Shown here in pieces: positions 7,768 to 14,504 of a stretch of DNA of 38,451 bases. The DNA comes from a virus, in the IMG/VR virus record IMGVR_UViG_3300013131_005212, positions 1 through 38,451 of that record, one strand, 5' to 3'. Below the pieces are notes generated by a model. That model saw nothing but the letters and a program-made list of their open reading frames with translations, was not told the DNA's origin and searched no databases. Both the position numbers and the translations under genes were made by a program. Numbering within the stretch: position 1 is the stretch's first letter; each line of letters begins with the position of its first letter.

Positions 7768-9150
7768 ATGATAAAACTTGCAATATTCGACTTAGATGGA
7801 GTTGTGATCGACTTGAAAGAGTGCCACTTTGACTCTCTCAATTCTGCTTTGCTTAGTTTGCATCCAAAATATGTCATAGGAATCGATGAGCATTACAAGT
7901 TCTACGATGGTCTACCGACCATGAAAAAACTAAAAATGCTGACGAAGTATAAAGAGCTGCCAATGAGCTCATACGATCTTGTGATGAAAAGAAAGCAAGA
8001 TTACACGTTAAAATTCATATACAACAACGTTACTCCATCAAAAAATATCATTGAAACTTTTCAGTATCTTAAAGATCATGATGTGAACGTATGTGTGGCA
8101 AGCAATTCGGTGTCCAACACGATATACTCGGTACTGACAAAGTTAGAGATATTGCACCTTGTTGATAAAGTGTTTTCTAATCAAGATGTAAAACACCCAA
8201 AACCTAACCCAGAAATTTACTTCAAAGCAATTAGTCACTTTGGTGTTGTACCTGAAGAAACTTTAATAGCTGAAGACTCTCCTTACGGTCTTGAAGCTGC
8301 GTATCAGAGCGGTGCAAACGTCTATAGGGTGAGAAACTCTCATGACGTTACAATAGCCAATATCAAAAGTCAACTTGAAAAGTACTCAACTAAACCTTCT
8401 TCTTACAGATGGAAAGACGACAAGATGAATGTTCTAATACCCATGGCCGGCGCCGGTAGCAGATTTGAATCGGCAGGTTACGCTCTGCCAAAACCCCTAA
8501 TAGACGTGAGGGGTAAGCATATGATCAAACGTGTTGTTGACAACATAAATGTCGATGCAAAGTACACGTTTGTAGTACAGGAAAAACATGAAGAAGAACA
8601 CAAGGTAAGTGAAGTACTAAAAACTTTCGCGTCTCGGTGCAACATTGTAAAAACGGATGGCCTGACTCAAGGAGCGGCATGTACTGCATTGTTAGCCCAG
8701 GATCATATCGATAATGATGAACCATTGCTTATTGCCAATTCGGATCAATTCATCGAATGGGATAGCACACATTTTTACTATCAAACCTTGTCTCAACAAG
8801 AGATAGACGGATGCATACTAACATTCAAGTCGACTCATCCAAAATGGAGTTTTGCGAAGCTAGGCAGAGATGGTTACGTCACTCAGGTGGCTGAGAAGAA
8901 TCCTATAAGCGACGTCGCGACCGTGGGAATCTATTACTGGAAGAGGGGCTCCGACTTCGTCAAGTATGCGAAGCAGATGATAGAAAATGAAGTGCGAGTG
9001 AATAACGAATTCTACATCGCACCAGTTTTCAATGAAGCAATTCGTGATGGCAAAAAGATAACGACGTATAATGTCAGGAAAATGTGGGGATTAGGTACGC
9101 CTGAAGACCTGAATGAATTCCTGGATTCTTACAAAGAGTCTCTTCCGTGA
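7768..9150 (+). CDS. HAD phosphatase fused to sugar-1-phosphate nucleotidyltransferase
   Basis: A bifunctional protein of 460 residues. Residues 1 to about 205 are a HAD hydrolase of the beta-phosphoglucomutase/GmhB-like type: D8 and D10 in FDLDGVVID, a KHPKPNPEIY lysine motif and AEDSPYGLEA as the acidic motif IV. From M220 onward is a NTP_transferase domain with the signature PMAGAGSRFESAG followed by YALPKPLID (G-x-G-x-R and the Lys). The C-terminus, KMWGLGTPEDLNEFL, is the typical end of such enzymes. Dephosphorylation and nucleotide activation of one sugar could thus be coupled. An internal ATG at 8425 with GGAAAG upstream could also yield the second domain alone. The next gene starts in a GTGA overlap. 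Confidence 0.85.
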   Translation: MIKLAIFDLDGVVIDLKECHFDSLNSALLSLHPKYVIGIDEHYKFYDGLPTMKKLKMLTKYKELPMSSYDLVMKRKQDYTLKFIYNNVTPSKNIIETFQYLKDHDVNVCVASNSVSNTIYSVLTKLEILHLVDKVFSNQDVKHPKPNPEIYFKAISHFGVVPEETLIAEDSPYGLEAAYQSGANVYRVRNSHDVTIANIKSQLEKYSTKPSSYRWKDDKMNVLIPMAGAGSRFESAGYALPKPLIDVRGKHMIKRVVDNINVDAKYTFVVQEKHEEEHKVSEVLKTFASRCNIVKTDGLTQGAACTALLAQDHIDNDEPLLIANSDQFIEWDSTHFYYQTLSQQEIDGCILTFKSTHPKWSFAKLGRDGYVTQVAEKNPISDVATVGIYYWKRGSDFVKYAKQMIENEVRVNNEFYIAPVFNEAIRDGKKITTYNVRKMWGLGTPEDLNEFLDSYKESLP

Positions 9151-9887
9151 AGATAGCGGCATGCATATCAGGTCACATGAGGACCTATAGAGAAACAGCT
9201 GAGTCTCTACACGAAAATCTTTTGAAGCCTCTTTCAGGTGGTGAGGAATACGACATCTTCATTCACACATGCCATGAAAATGACATGAGTTCAAACTGTC
9301 TGAAGAATCCTGAAAATTCTCCATTGAAACCAGTCCAGTTGAATGAAGAAGATTTGGCACTTATAGACAAACTTTACGAACCAAAGAAAATTTCATTCGA
9401 TCTCTCGACAGAAAAGACCGGACTAGGTCGACAACCCATGCTTCGAAGAATTGCCGCATGTGACAATCTTAGATTGCAATATGAAAAAGAAAATAACAAG
9501 AATTATGACCTTGTCATAAGACTGAGGCCCGACACATTTTTTGTAGAAAAATTCGAACCTATAGCCCTACAAGATAATGAAATAATATTCTTTAGTTATG
9601 GCAGGCATCACGGAGGGTACTACGATGGGTTTGCAATCGGCTCAGGTCAAGTGATGGAACGATATTCTGAAATGCATATGCATTCTGAAAAGATAAGAAT
9701 GAAACAAGAAGGCAATGGTCACATCAAGATAGAAAAAGTGTTAAAAGAATACATCGACTCCCTGGGATATAGGGCGATATTTTGTGACAAAGCTTCTTAC
9801 ACGCTGAGGTCATGGGGACAGAGATATACTTTTTTTGATCAAGACCCAGTGACCTGCAAATTTGTGCAAGGTAAAATACACGTATGA
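9147..9887 (+). CDS. Glycosyltransferase-like protein, paralogue of the 5158 gene
   Basis: A protein of 246 residues started by GTG 9147 inside a GTGA overlap with the upstream fusion gene. It opens with MKIAACISGHMRTYRETAES and has YDIFIHTC and DLVIRLRPDTFFVE, the same order of landmarks as the 5158 protein. The RLRPD segment is a candidate donor/metal-binding element. A later stretch, IIFFSYGRHHGGYYDGFAIG, matches the conserved substrate loop of this group, in which the enzyme tests whether a figure or acceptor is in place. Function as a glycosyltransferase is inferred, not proven. It ends in an ATGA overlap with the next gene. Confidence 0.55.
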   Translation: MKIAACISGHMRTYRETAESLHENLLKPLSGGEEYDIFIHTCHENDMSSNCLKNPENSPLKPVQLNEEDLALIDKLYEPKKISFDLSTEKTGLGRQPMLRRIAACDNLRLQYEKENNKNYDLVIRLRPDTFFVEKFEPIALQDNEIIFFSYGRHHGGYYDGFAIGSGQVMERYSEMHMHSEKIRMKQEGNGHIKIEKVLKEYIDSLGYRAIFCDKASYTLRSWGQRYTFFDQDPVTCKFVQGKIHV

Positions 9888-10351
9888 GACTGATAGCCCA
9901 CAGAGGCAATGTTGAAGGTCCTCGACCCAAAGACGAGAATCATCCTGAGTATTTACTGAATGCCATTGAAGAAGGCTTCGACATAGAAGTCGATGTATGG
10001 TGGTGGAGCGATCAATTTTACCTGGGTCATGATCAGCCGCAATGGAAGTTGAGTTCAAACGACATTCTGACGAGTGAGAGGTCATGGTGTCACGCAAAGA
10101 ACAGTCAAGCCCTAGAGATGCTTCTAAGAATAGGAAGCCACTGTTTTTGGCATCAAACCGATGATTATACCCTGACATCAAAAAATTACATCTGGACGTA
10201 CCCAGAAAAACAATTGATTTCGGTAGACATGTCAGTCTGCGTCACCAATGAAAAGCTTTTAAGTAGGCAACAGTTCTCATTACTGAAAAGCAGTTGTATC
10301 GCTGTTTGCAGTGACTATGTGAAATTTTTTAGAAATTATGAAGTACAATAG
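9884..10351 (+). CDS. Small glycerophosphodiester phosphodiesterase-like protein
   Basis: A protein of 155 residues, shorter than the roughly 230-300 residues usual for bacterial GDPD enzymes. It keeps the main catalytic pattern: H6-R7-G8 in LIAHRGN, E35 and D37 in DIEVDVWW, and H49 in FYLGHDQP. The C-terminal CIAVCSDYVKFF is the characteristic last barrel strand of a compact phage/bacterial subgroup. It may cleave a glycerol-phosphate or other phosphodiester in the glycan or its lipid carrier. The start is an ATGA overlap. The C-terminal CSDY signature reappears in the scar at 11356-11469, from a different paralogue. Confidence 0.7.
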   Translation: MRLIAHRGNVEGPRPKDENHPEYLLNAIEEGFDIEVDVWWWSDQFYLGHDQPQWKLSSNDILTSERSWCHAKNSQALEMLLRIGSHCFWHQTDDYTLTSKNYIWTYPEKQLISVDMSVCVTNEKLLSRQQFSLLKSSCIAVCSDYVKFFRNYEVQ

Positions 10352-10356
10352 CGGTC

Positions 10357-10482
10357 ATGTGGGCGACAACAGTTAACGTAAATCCTTATTTTGAAATATG
10401 CAAAAAAGCAGTAGAATCCGAAGAAGCATTCAGCAAGTCTAGAATCACAATATGTAATTTTAAAAGTTGCACAATTCTATGA
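10357..10482 (+). pseudogene. N-terminal gene stub (unrecognised protein) truncated by a deletion
   Basis: An open frame of 41 codons starting at ATG 10357, five bases after the previous stop. It begins MWATTVNVNPYFEICKKA and continues as amphipathic helix VESEEAFSKS, then turns into unrelated sequence and stops at TGA 10480-10482. The opening looks like the start of a real folded protein. From about 10450 the DNA encodes, in another frame, the end of a methyltransferase. I read this as the 5' remnant of a gene whose remainder was lost in a deletion that joined it to the next remnant. The protein family is not recognised. Confidence 0.55.
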
Positions 10483-10537
10483 TGAAATATCAACGCAAAT
10501 TTTAAAAATTAATTCTAAAACAAAAATATTACAATGA
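10454..10537 (+). pseudogene. C-terminal remnant of a sugar C-methyltransferase paralogue
   Basis: In the frame ending at TGA 10535-10537 the codons from 10454 encode VILKVAQFYDEISTQI followed by LKINSKTKILQ. The intact methyltransferase at 6629 ends VVLKAAQFYEEISRQI followed by IDTNNTAKILC. Sixteen of 27 positions are identical and there are no gaps. The terminator still forms ATGA with the start codon of the following WavE-like gene, exactly as in a functional operon. So only the last 27 codons of a divergent second methyltransferase survive. They are AT-rich compared with the intact copy, which argues against a recent local duplication. Confidence 0.8.
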
Positions 10538-11325
10538 AATTTTCAATCATCATTACTGGACCTTGGACAGCATGGACGAACGATTTGATTGAATCAGCTA
10601 GACAACATTATCCCGAGAGTCAACTGATATTTTCTACCTGGTCCGACCAGGATTTGAAAAATTGCTCACAAGTTGATAATTTATTAGTAAATGATGTATC
10701 GTTGATGACGAATTGTAATAATCATCAGCATTTTTCAAACGTATTTTTTTCATGCAAAGCCGGATTACAGATTGCTGAAGAGGCATACACGATTAGATTA
10801 AGATCTGATTTAAAAATCGTAAGTCCTTCTTTAAAGGATTATATGAATTATAGATTGGACAAAAATTGTAAAAAAGTTTGTATCTTTAAAGAAAAGATTA
10901 GATGCGTTAACTTAGGATCTCTAATGCATAGAGGTTATGCTTTTTATTTTGCAGACGTATGCCAGTCAGGTTTAACAGAAGATTTGATCAAATTTTTTGA
11001 TGTTGAATTACTTCCTAAAGATATGAAAAAAATTCAATATTTGATGCCAAATAGCACAAACCCTCACGAGTTAGGAAATGAGCACGCTGTTCCACTAATG
11101 TCTATAAAAAAATACTTGAATTATACGTTTATGTCTCCTAACTTTTTTTGTGAAAATGAAAGAAAATTTCATGATGACGTATTGATCAATAATTTTGTTT
11201 TGTTAGACATGATGAATGAATATGGATTAATTTGGAAAAAGCATCCAAATTATGGTATGGGCTCAGACGTATTGTATTACGATAGATTGTTTCAATCTAC
11301 TTTTCCAATAGTTGGCAACATGTAA
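10534..11325 (+). CDS. WavE-like LPS/surface-glycan synthesis protein
   Basis: A protein of 263 residues with the opening FSIIITGPWTAWTNDLIES, the strand QLIFSTWSDQD and the segment EAYTIRLRSDLKI. This order (TG-x-W, then STW-x-x-x-D, then an R-x-D strand) is characteristic of WavE-type LPS core/O-antigen proteins, thought to be glycosyltransferases. The RLRSD triplet resembles the metal/donor site. The gene is clearly more AT-rich than the neighbouring glycan genes and lies between two gene scars, so it probably came from a different source. Its ATG is overlapped by the stop of the methyltransferase remnant. No promoter is evident upstream. Confidence 0.6.
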   Translation: MKFSIIITGPWTAWTNDLIESARQHYPESQLIFSTWSDQDLKNCSQVDNLLVNDVSLMTNCNNHQHFSNVFFSCKAGLQIAEEAYTIRLRSDLKIVSPSLKDYMNYRLDKNCKKVCIFKEKIRCVNLGSLMHRGYAFYFADVCQSGLTEDLIKFFDVELLPKDMKKIQYLMPNSTNPHELGNEHAVPLMSIKKYLNYTFMSPNFFCENERKFHDDVLINNFVLLDMMNEYGLIWKKHPNYGMGSDVLYYDRLFQSTFPIVGNM

Positions 11326-11355
11326 CTTTACGACTGGGTGCTGTATCATACTAAA

Positions 11356-11469
11356 ATGATTAATCTAGTAGTCTTTGATATTGATGAAGTGACTTTCAAT
11401 TCACTGGGGAATAGCTGCCTAGGAATCTGTAGTGATTACGCAGCAAAATTAAAAATTTTCAATAACTAG
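11356..11469 (+). pseudogene. In-frame HAD N-terminus / GDPD C-terminus deletion chimera
   Basis: An open frame of 37 codons. Its start, MINLVVFDIDEV, matches the HAD opening of the 7768 gene (MIKLAIFDLDGV), including the two aspartates. Its end, SCLGICSDYAAKLKIFNN, matches the C-terminal strand of the glycerophosphodiesterase-like gene (SSCIAVCSDYVKFF at 9884-10351). The two pieces meet near codon 15-20 and share one frame. The simplest explanation is a deletion that removed everything between a HAD N-terminus and a downstream GDPD C-terminus. The 37-residue product cannot fold as either enzyme. It may still be translated, but I expect no catalytic function. Confidence 0.75.
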
Positions 11470-11471
11470 AA

Positions 11472-11496
11472 ACTTTACGTATAACAGCTGTAAAGT
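11472..11496 (+). promoter_or_regulatory. Inverted repeat with TATAAC in its loop, upstream of the GDP-mannose epimerase
   Basis: ACTTTAC at 11472-11478 is the exact reverse complement of GTAAAGT at 11490-11496. The 11-base loop contains TATAAC (11480-11485), which resembles the T4-type late promoter core TATAA. The gene start at 11513 follows, with GTGGAG at 11501-11506 as ribosome site. This is one of few real gaps in the window, so a promoter is plausible. The stem could be an operator or a transcript hairpin. Compare the stronger element at 16412-16439. Confidence 0.4.
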
Positions 11497-11512
11497 AGTC
11501 GTGGAGTAGTTT

Positions 11513-12487
11513 ATGAAAAAAGCTTTAGTTTGTGGCGCTGGGGGATTCATCGGATCACATCTTGTTAAGCGTTTGAAATCTGAGGGTTATTTCGTCAGGG
11601 GTGTAGATCTTAAAAAGCCTCAATTTTCACGTTCAGCATCTGATCAATTTATCATAGGCGATCTTAGAGATCCTAGGGTAGTAGATGATATTTTTTCTGT
11701 AAGTAGTGGAACTTTTGATGAGGTATATCAATTAGCTGCTGATATGGGTGGTGCAGGATATATCTTTACGGGTGAGAATGATGCAAACGTCATGCATAAT
11801 TCAGCAACAATTAACCTAAATGTTGCTTCAACTGCGATAACTTATCCAACTAAACCAAGGATATTTTATTCATCTTCTGCTTGCATGTATCCTGCGTATA
11901 ATCAGGATGATCCCTTGAATCCAAAGTGCTCAGAAGATTCAGCATATCCAGCTGCGCCAGACAGTGAATATGGTTGGGAAAAACTTTTTAGTGAACGTCT
12001 TTACCTTGCTTTCAGCAGGAATCACGGGCTGGATGTGAGGATAGCAAGGTACCACAATATCTTCGGTCCAGAAGGAACATGGACAGGTGGCAGAGAAAAA
12101 GCTCCTGCAGCGTTGTGCAGGAAAGTCGCAGAAACTACCTCTGGAGGTGTCATAGATGTGTGGGGTTCAGGTAGTCAAACGAGATCTTTCTTGTATATTG
12201 ATGAATGCGTAGAGGGAACACTACGCCTGATGCGTTCCAACTTCATAGGACCTGTGAACATTGGGTCCGATGAGATGATATCCATTAACGATCTCGTAAA
12301 GATGATAGCCAGAATATCTGGAAAAGACATAAAGGTGAACAATATCGCTGGACCGACCGGTGTTGCAGGTAGAAATTCTGATAACACTCTCATAAAGCAA
12401 AAGATTGACTGGGCACCATCACAAGGCCTTGAAGTAGGAATCAAGAAGACATACGAATGGATCAAAAAGATGGTCGAGAAGCCATGA
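11513..12487 (+). CDS. gme: GDP-mannose 3,5-epimerase (extended SDR)
   Basis: A protein of 324 residues converting GDP-D-mannose to GDP-L-galactose/GDP-L-gulose in plants and relatives. The NAD site is CGAGGFIGSH (G8, G11, G14). The active site has the SSACMYP strand and Y153-x-x-x-K157 in EYGWEKLFSERLY. Very distinctive of this enzyme are AADMGGAG, RYHNIFGPEGTWTGG followed by REKAPAALCRK, and QTRSFLYIDECVEGTLRLM. The length is close to the family's 320-370 residues. It would supply a nucleotide sugar to the surrounding glycosyltransferases. The 5' half is more AT-rich than the 3' half, a possible intragenic recombination. It ends in an ATGA overlap with the next gene. Confidence 0.9.
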   Translation: MKKALVCGAGGFIGSHLVKRLKSEGYFVRGVDLKKPQFSRSASDQFIIGDLRDPRVVDDIFSVSSGTFDEVYQLAADMGGAGYIFTGENDANVMHNSATINLNVASTAITYPTKPRIFYSSSACMYPAYNQDDPLNPKCSEDSAYPAAPDSEYGWEKLFSERLYLAFSRNHGLDVRIARYHNIFGPEGTWTGGREKAPAALCRKVAETTSGGVIDVWGSGSQTRSFLYIDECVEGTLRLMRSNFIGPVNIGSDEMISINDLVKMIARISGKDIKVNNIAGPTGVAGRNSDNTLIKQKIDWAPSQGLEVGIKKTYEWIKKMVEKP

Positions 12488-13458
12488 TAACATTCTATGG
12501 GTTGAACAACAGGGATCAAATATTAAACTTTCAAAATCTGTTGTTGAAGAGAAATGTAACACCCAACTCCACACATGACACATTGATGTGCTCTGAAGTT
12601 TTAGGTAGGAATTTTTCTTCTTTCATTTATCAGAAAGACGGAAAGAAGTTACTGGTCTTACTTGACGTCGATGATGGCAGCGGTGGAACTCCTTCAGATT
12701 GTAAAATCGTGTGGTCGTCCCTGCATTCGATATTGCAGAAACATAAACCTCATGACATGATCGTACTGAAGTCACAAGTGAACCGTGATCCCGAGTACAA
12801 CCAGTTCTACCCCTTTAAGGATGATGTTTATCCAATAGGAATATTCAGCAACGATCCTGACAAAGTTTTTGAAAGAAAAAACCGACATCCTCTATGTGAG
12901 CAAGACATTGATGTTTTCTATGCAGGAGGATACAAACATAGTAAAAATAGACCCTATGTGTGGCCAAAGAACAGAGACATAAGAAAATGGTGGTCTGGTT
13001 CATCTGTGAGAGGCTATGAAAAACTTCTTGAAATTAAGTCTAGGAGACAAGACATTAAATTCGCGTTATTTGATGACAGCGTTCCTGCAGATCAATTCTA
13101 TTCATTGATGAGAAGAAGTAAGATATGCATTGATCTGCCTGGCATTGGGCTTTCTTCAAGGAAGTTTTATGAGTGCATGGTGTTTGGTAAATGCGTGATT
13201 GCACTACGGCAGCAATTCGCACCATGGCCGTGTGAAGAGAATGAACATTATGTGTCGTTGGGTGAAGATTTAGATTACGAAACTCTTGAGGAAAAAATCG
13301 ATCTCATTCTAAAGAACGACGACATGCGTAAGAGAATAGAAAACAATGTTGAAAATCTGCAGGGCGATTTAAGACTTGATGCGATGGTCACGAGAGTTGA
13401 AAAAATATTGAATGATAAAATCACTTCGATGTCTGAAAAAACAACATTACAATACTGA
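12484..13458 (+). CDS. GT-B type glycosyltransferase
   Basis: A protein of 324 residues. I place the start at ATG 12484 (ATGA overlap with the epimerase, GAGAAG just upstream) instead of an earlier in-frame ATG at 12457, and it then begins MITFYGLNNRDQ like the 1984 gene. The second half is the donor domain: DVFYAGGYKHSKNRPYVWP, then ICIDLPGIGLSSRKFYECMV, whose Glu is in the place of the conserved donor-binding acid of GT-B enzymes, followed by a GKCVIAL strand. The N-terminal half is less conserved. It is likely to transfer a sugar made by the adjacent epimerases. The identity of the sugar is unknown. Confidence 0.65.
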   Translation: MITFYGLNNRDQILNFQNLLLKRNVTPNSTHDTLMCSEVLGRNFSSFIYQKDGKKLLVLLDVDDGSGGTPSDCKIVWSSLHSILQKHKPHDMIVLKSQVNRDPEYNQFYPFKDDVYPIGIFSNDPDKVFERKNRHPLCEQDIDVFYAGGYKHSKNRPYVWPKNRDIRKWWSGSSVRGYEKLLEIKSRRQDIKFALFDDSVPADQFYSLMRRSKICIDLPGIGLSSRKFYECMVFGKCVIALRQQFAPWPCEENEHYVSLGEDLDYETLEEKIDLILKNDDMRKRIENNVENLQGDLRLDAMVTRVEKILNDKITSMSEKTTLQY

Positions 13459-13472
13459 TAGTGAGCGCTAAC

Positions 13473-14504
13473 ATGAAGAAAGTCTTGGTGACAGGTGCGT
13501 CAGGTCTAATTGGTTCAGAAGTGACTCGATTTTACTTGTCAAAGGGTTACAAAGTCATTGGTGTCGACAACAACATGAGAATGAAATTCTTTGGACCTGG
13601 TGGTGACACTTCATCGGTCTTAAAGAGTCTTTCGCAAGACAAGAATTATTTGCATGAAAGCGTTGACATTAGGGATAGGATTGAAATCGAAAACATCTTT
13701 CAGGCGCACAGGCCTGACTATGTAGTTCACGCCGCGGCGCAGCCTTCTCATGACTTAGCAGCAAAGATACCTCATGAAGATTTTCACACGAACGCTGTAG
13801 GAACATTGAATCTACTCGAAGCTGCACGACGTTACACGAAAGACTCTCCCTTCGTGCATGTCAGCACGAACAAAGTTTATGGAGACACACCTAACAAACT
13901 CGAATTAGTGGAAAAAGACACGAGGTACGACTATGCAGACCAGCACTCTGATGGCATAGATGAATCGATGTCGATCGATCAGACAACTCATTCTCTTTTT
14001 GGTGCCTCTAAAACTGCTGGTGACCTATTGGCCCAAGAATACGGAAGATACTTCGACATGCCTGTTGGCGTTTTTAGAGGAGGTTGCTTGACAGGGCCTC
14101 AGCATGCTGGGGTCGAGCTGCACGGTTTTCTGTCCTATATCATCAAGTGTGCAGTCAGTAAAAAGCCCTACACGGTATTCGGTTACAAGGGCAAGCAAGT
14201 AAGAGATCAAATTCACTCTTACGACGTGTGCACAGCATTTCATGAATTTGTGAAAGCCCCAAGAGCAGGAGAAGTCTACAATATAGGTGGTTGCAGGAGT
14301 AACAGCGCTTCTATACTGGAAGTCATCCACACTCTGAGTGAAATGGGCCACGTGTTGCAATATTCCATAGTCGACACTCCACGAGTCGGGGATCACATTT
14401 GCTACATTAGTAACATGAAGAAATTCACATCTCATTATCCTCGATGGAGACATGAAAAAGACTTGAACACTACAATAAGAGAAATTGTAGATTCTTGCAA
14501 ATGA
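13473..14504 (+). CDS. CDP-paratose-2-epimerase-like SDR with Phe in place of the catalytic Tyr
   Basis: A protein of 343 residues from ATG 13473. A GTG at 13461 would add four residues but lacks a ribosome site, whereas GTGAG at 13461-13465 can serve the ATG. The NAD site is VTGASGLIGSE, and GVDNNMRMKFFGPGG is the signature following the second strand in CDP-paratose/tyvelose 2-epimerases. RGGCLTGPQHAG and GYKGKQVRDQIHSYDV are also diagnostic of this group. The YxxxK motif reads F176-G-A-S-K180, so the usual catalytic Tyr is Phe. I believe a subgroup in bacteria shares HSLFGASK. Role: interconversion of a nucleotide sugar. The exact substrate is uncertain. Confidence 0.75.
   Translation: MKKVLVTGASGLIGSEVTRFYLSKGYKVIGVDNNMRMKFFGPGGDTSSVLKSLSQDKNYLHESVDIRDRIEIENIFQAHRPDYVVHAAAQPSHDLAAKIPHEDFHTNAVGTLNLLEAARRYTKDSPFVHVSTNKVYGDTPNKLELVEKDTRYDYADQHSDGIDESMSIDQTTHSLFGASKTAGDLLAQEYGRYFDMPVGVFRGGCLTGPQHAGVELHGFLSYIIKCAVSKKPYTVFGYKGKQVRDQIHSYDVCTAFHEFVKAPRAGEVYNIGGCRSNSASILEVIHTLSEMGHVLQYSIVDTPRVGDHICYISNMKKFTSHYPRWRHEKDLNTTIREIVDSCK

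Larger units (their letters stand above)
10357..12000. other. AT-rich mosaic island in the glycan cluster (approximate bounds)
   Basis: By eye the DNA here is much richer in A/T, especially at third codon positions, than the genes on either side. It covers the two scars, the WavE-like gene and roughly the first half of the GDP-mannose epimerase gene (GAT, TAT, AAT and TTT codons dominate). After about 12000-12060 the epimerase switches to the mixed codon use of the flanking genes. This suggests an imported segment whose right junction lies within the conserved middle of the epimerase. The bounds are estimated, not computed. Confidence 0.55.

Noticed and set aside
12457-12487. Earlier in-frame start for the glycosyltransferase at 12484
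   Set aside because: It would overlap the epimerase by 31 bases. ATG 12484 forms the ATGA junction typical of this cluster and gives a family-like N-terminus.
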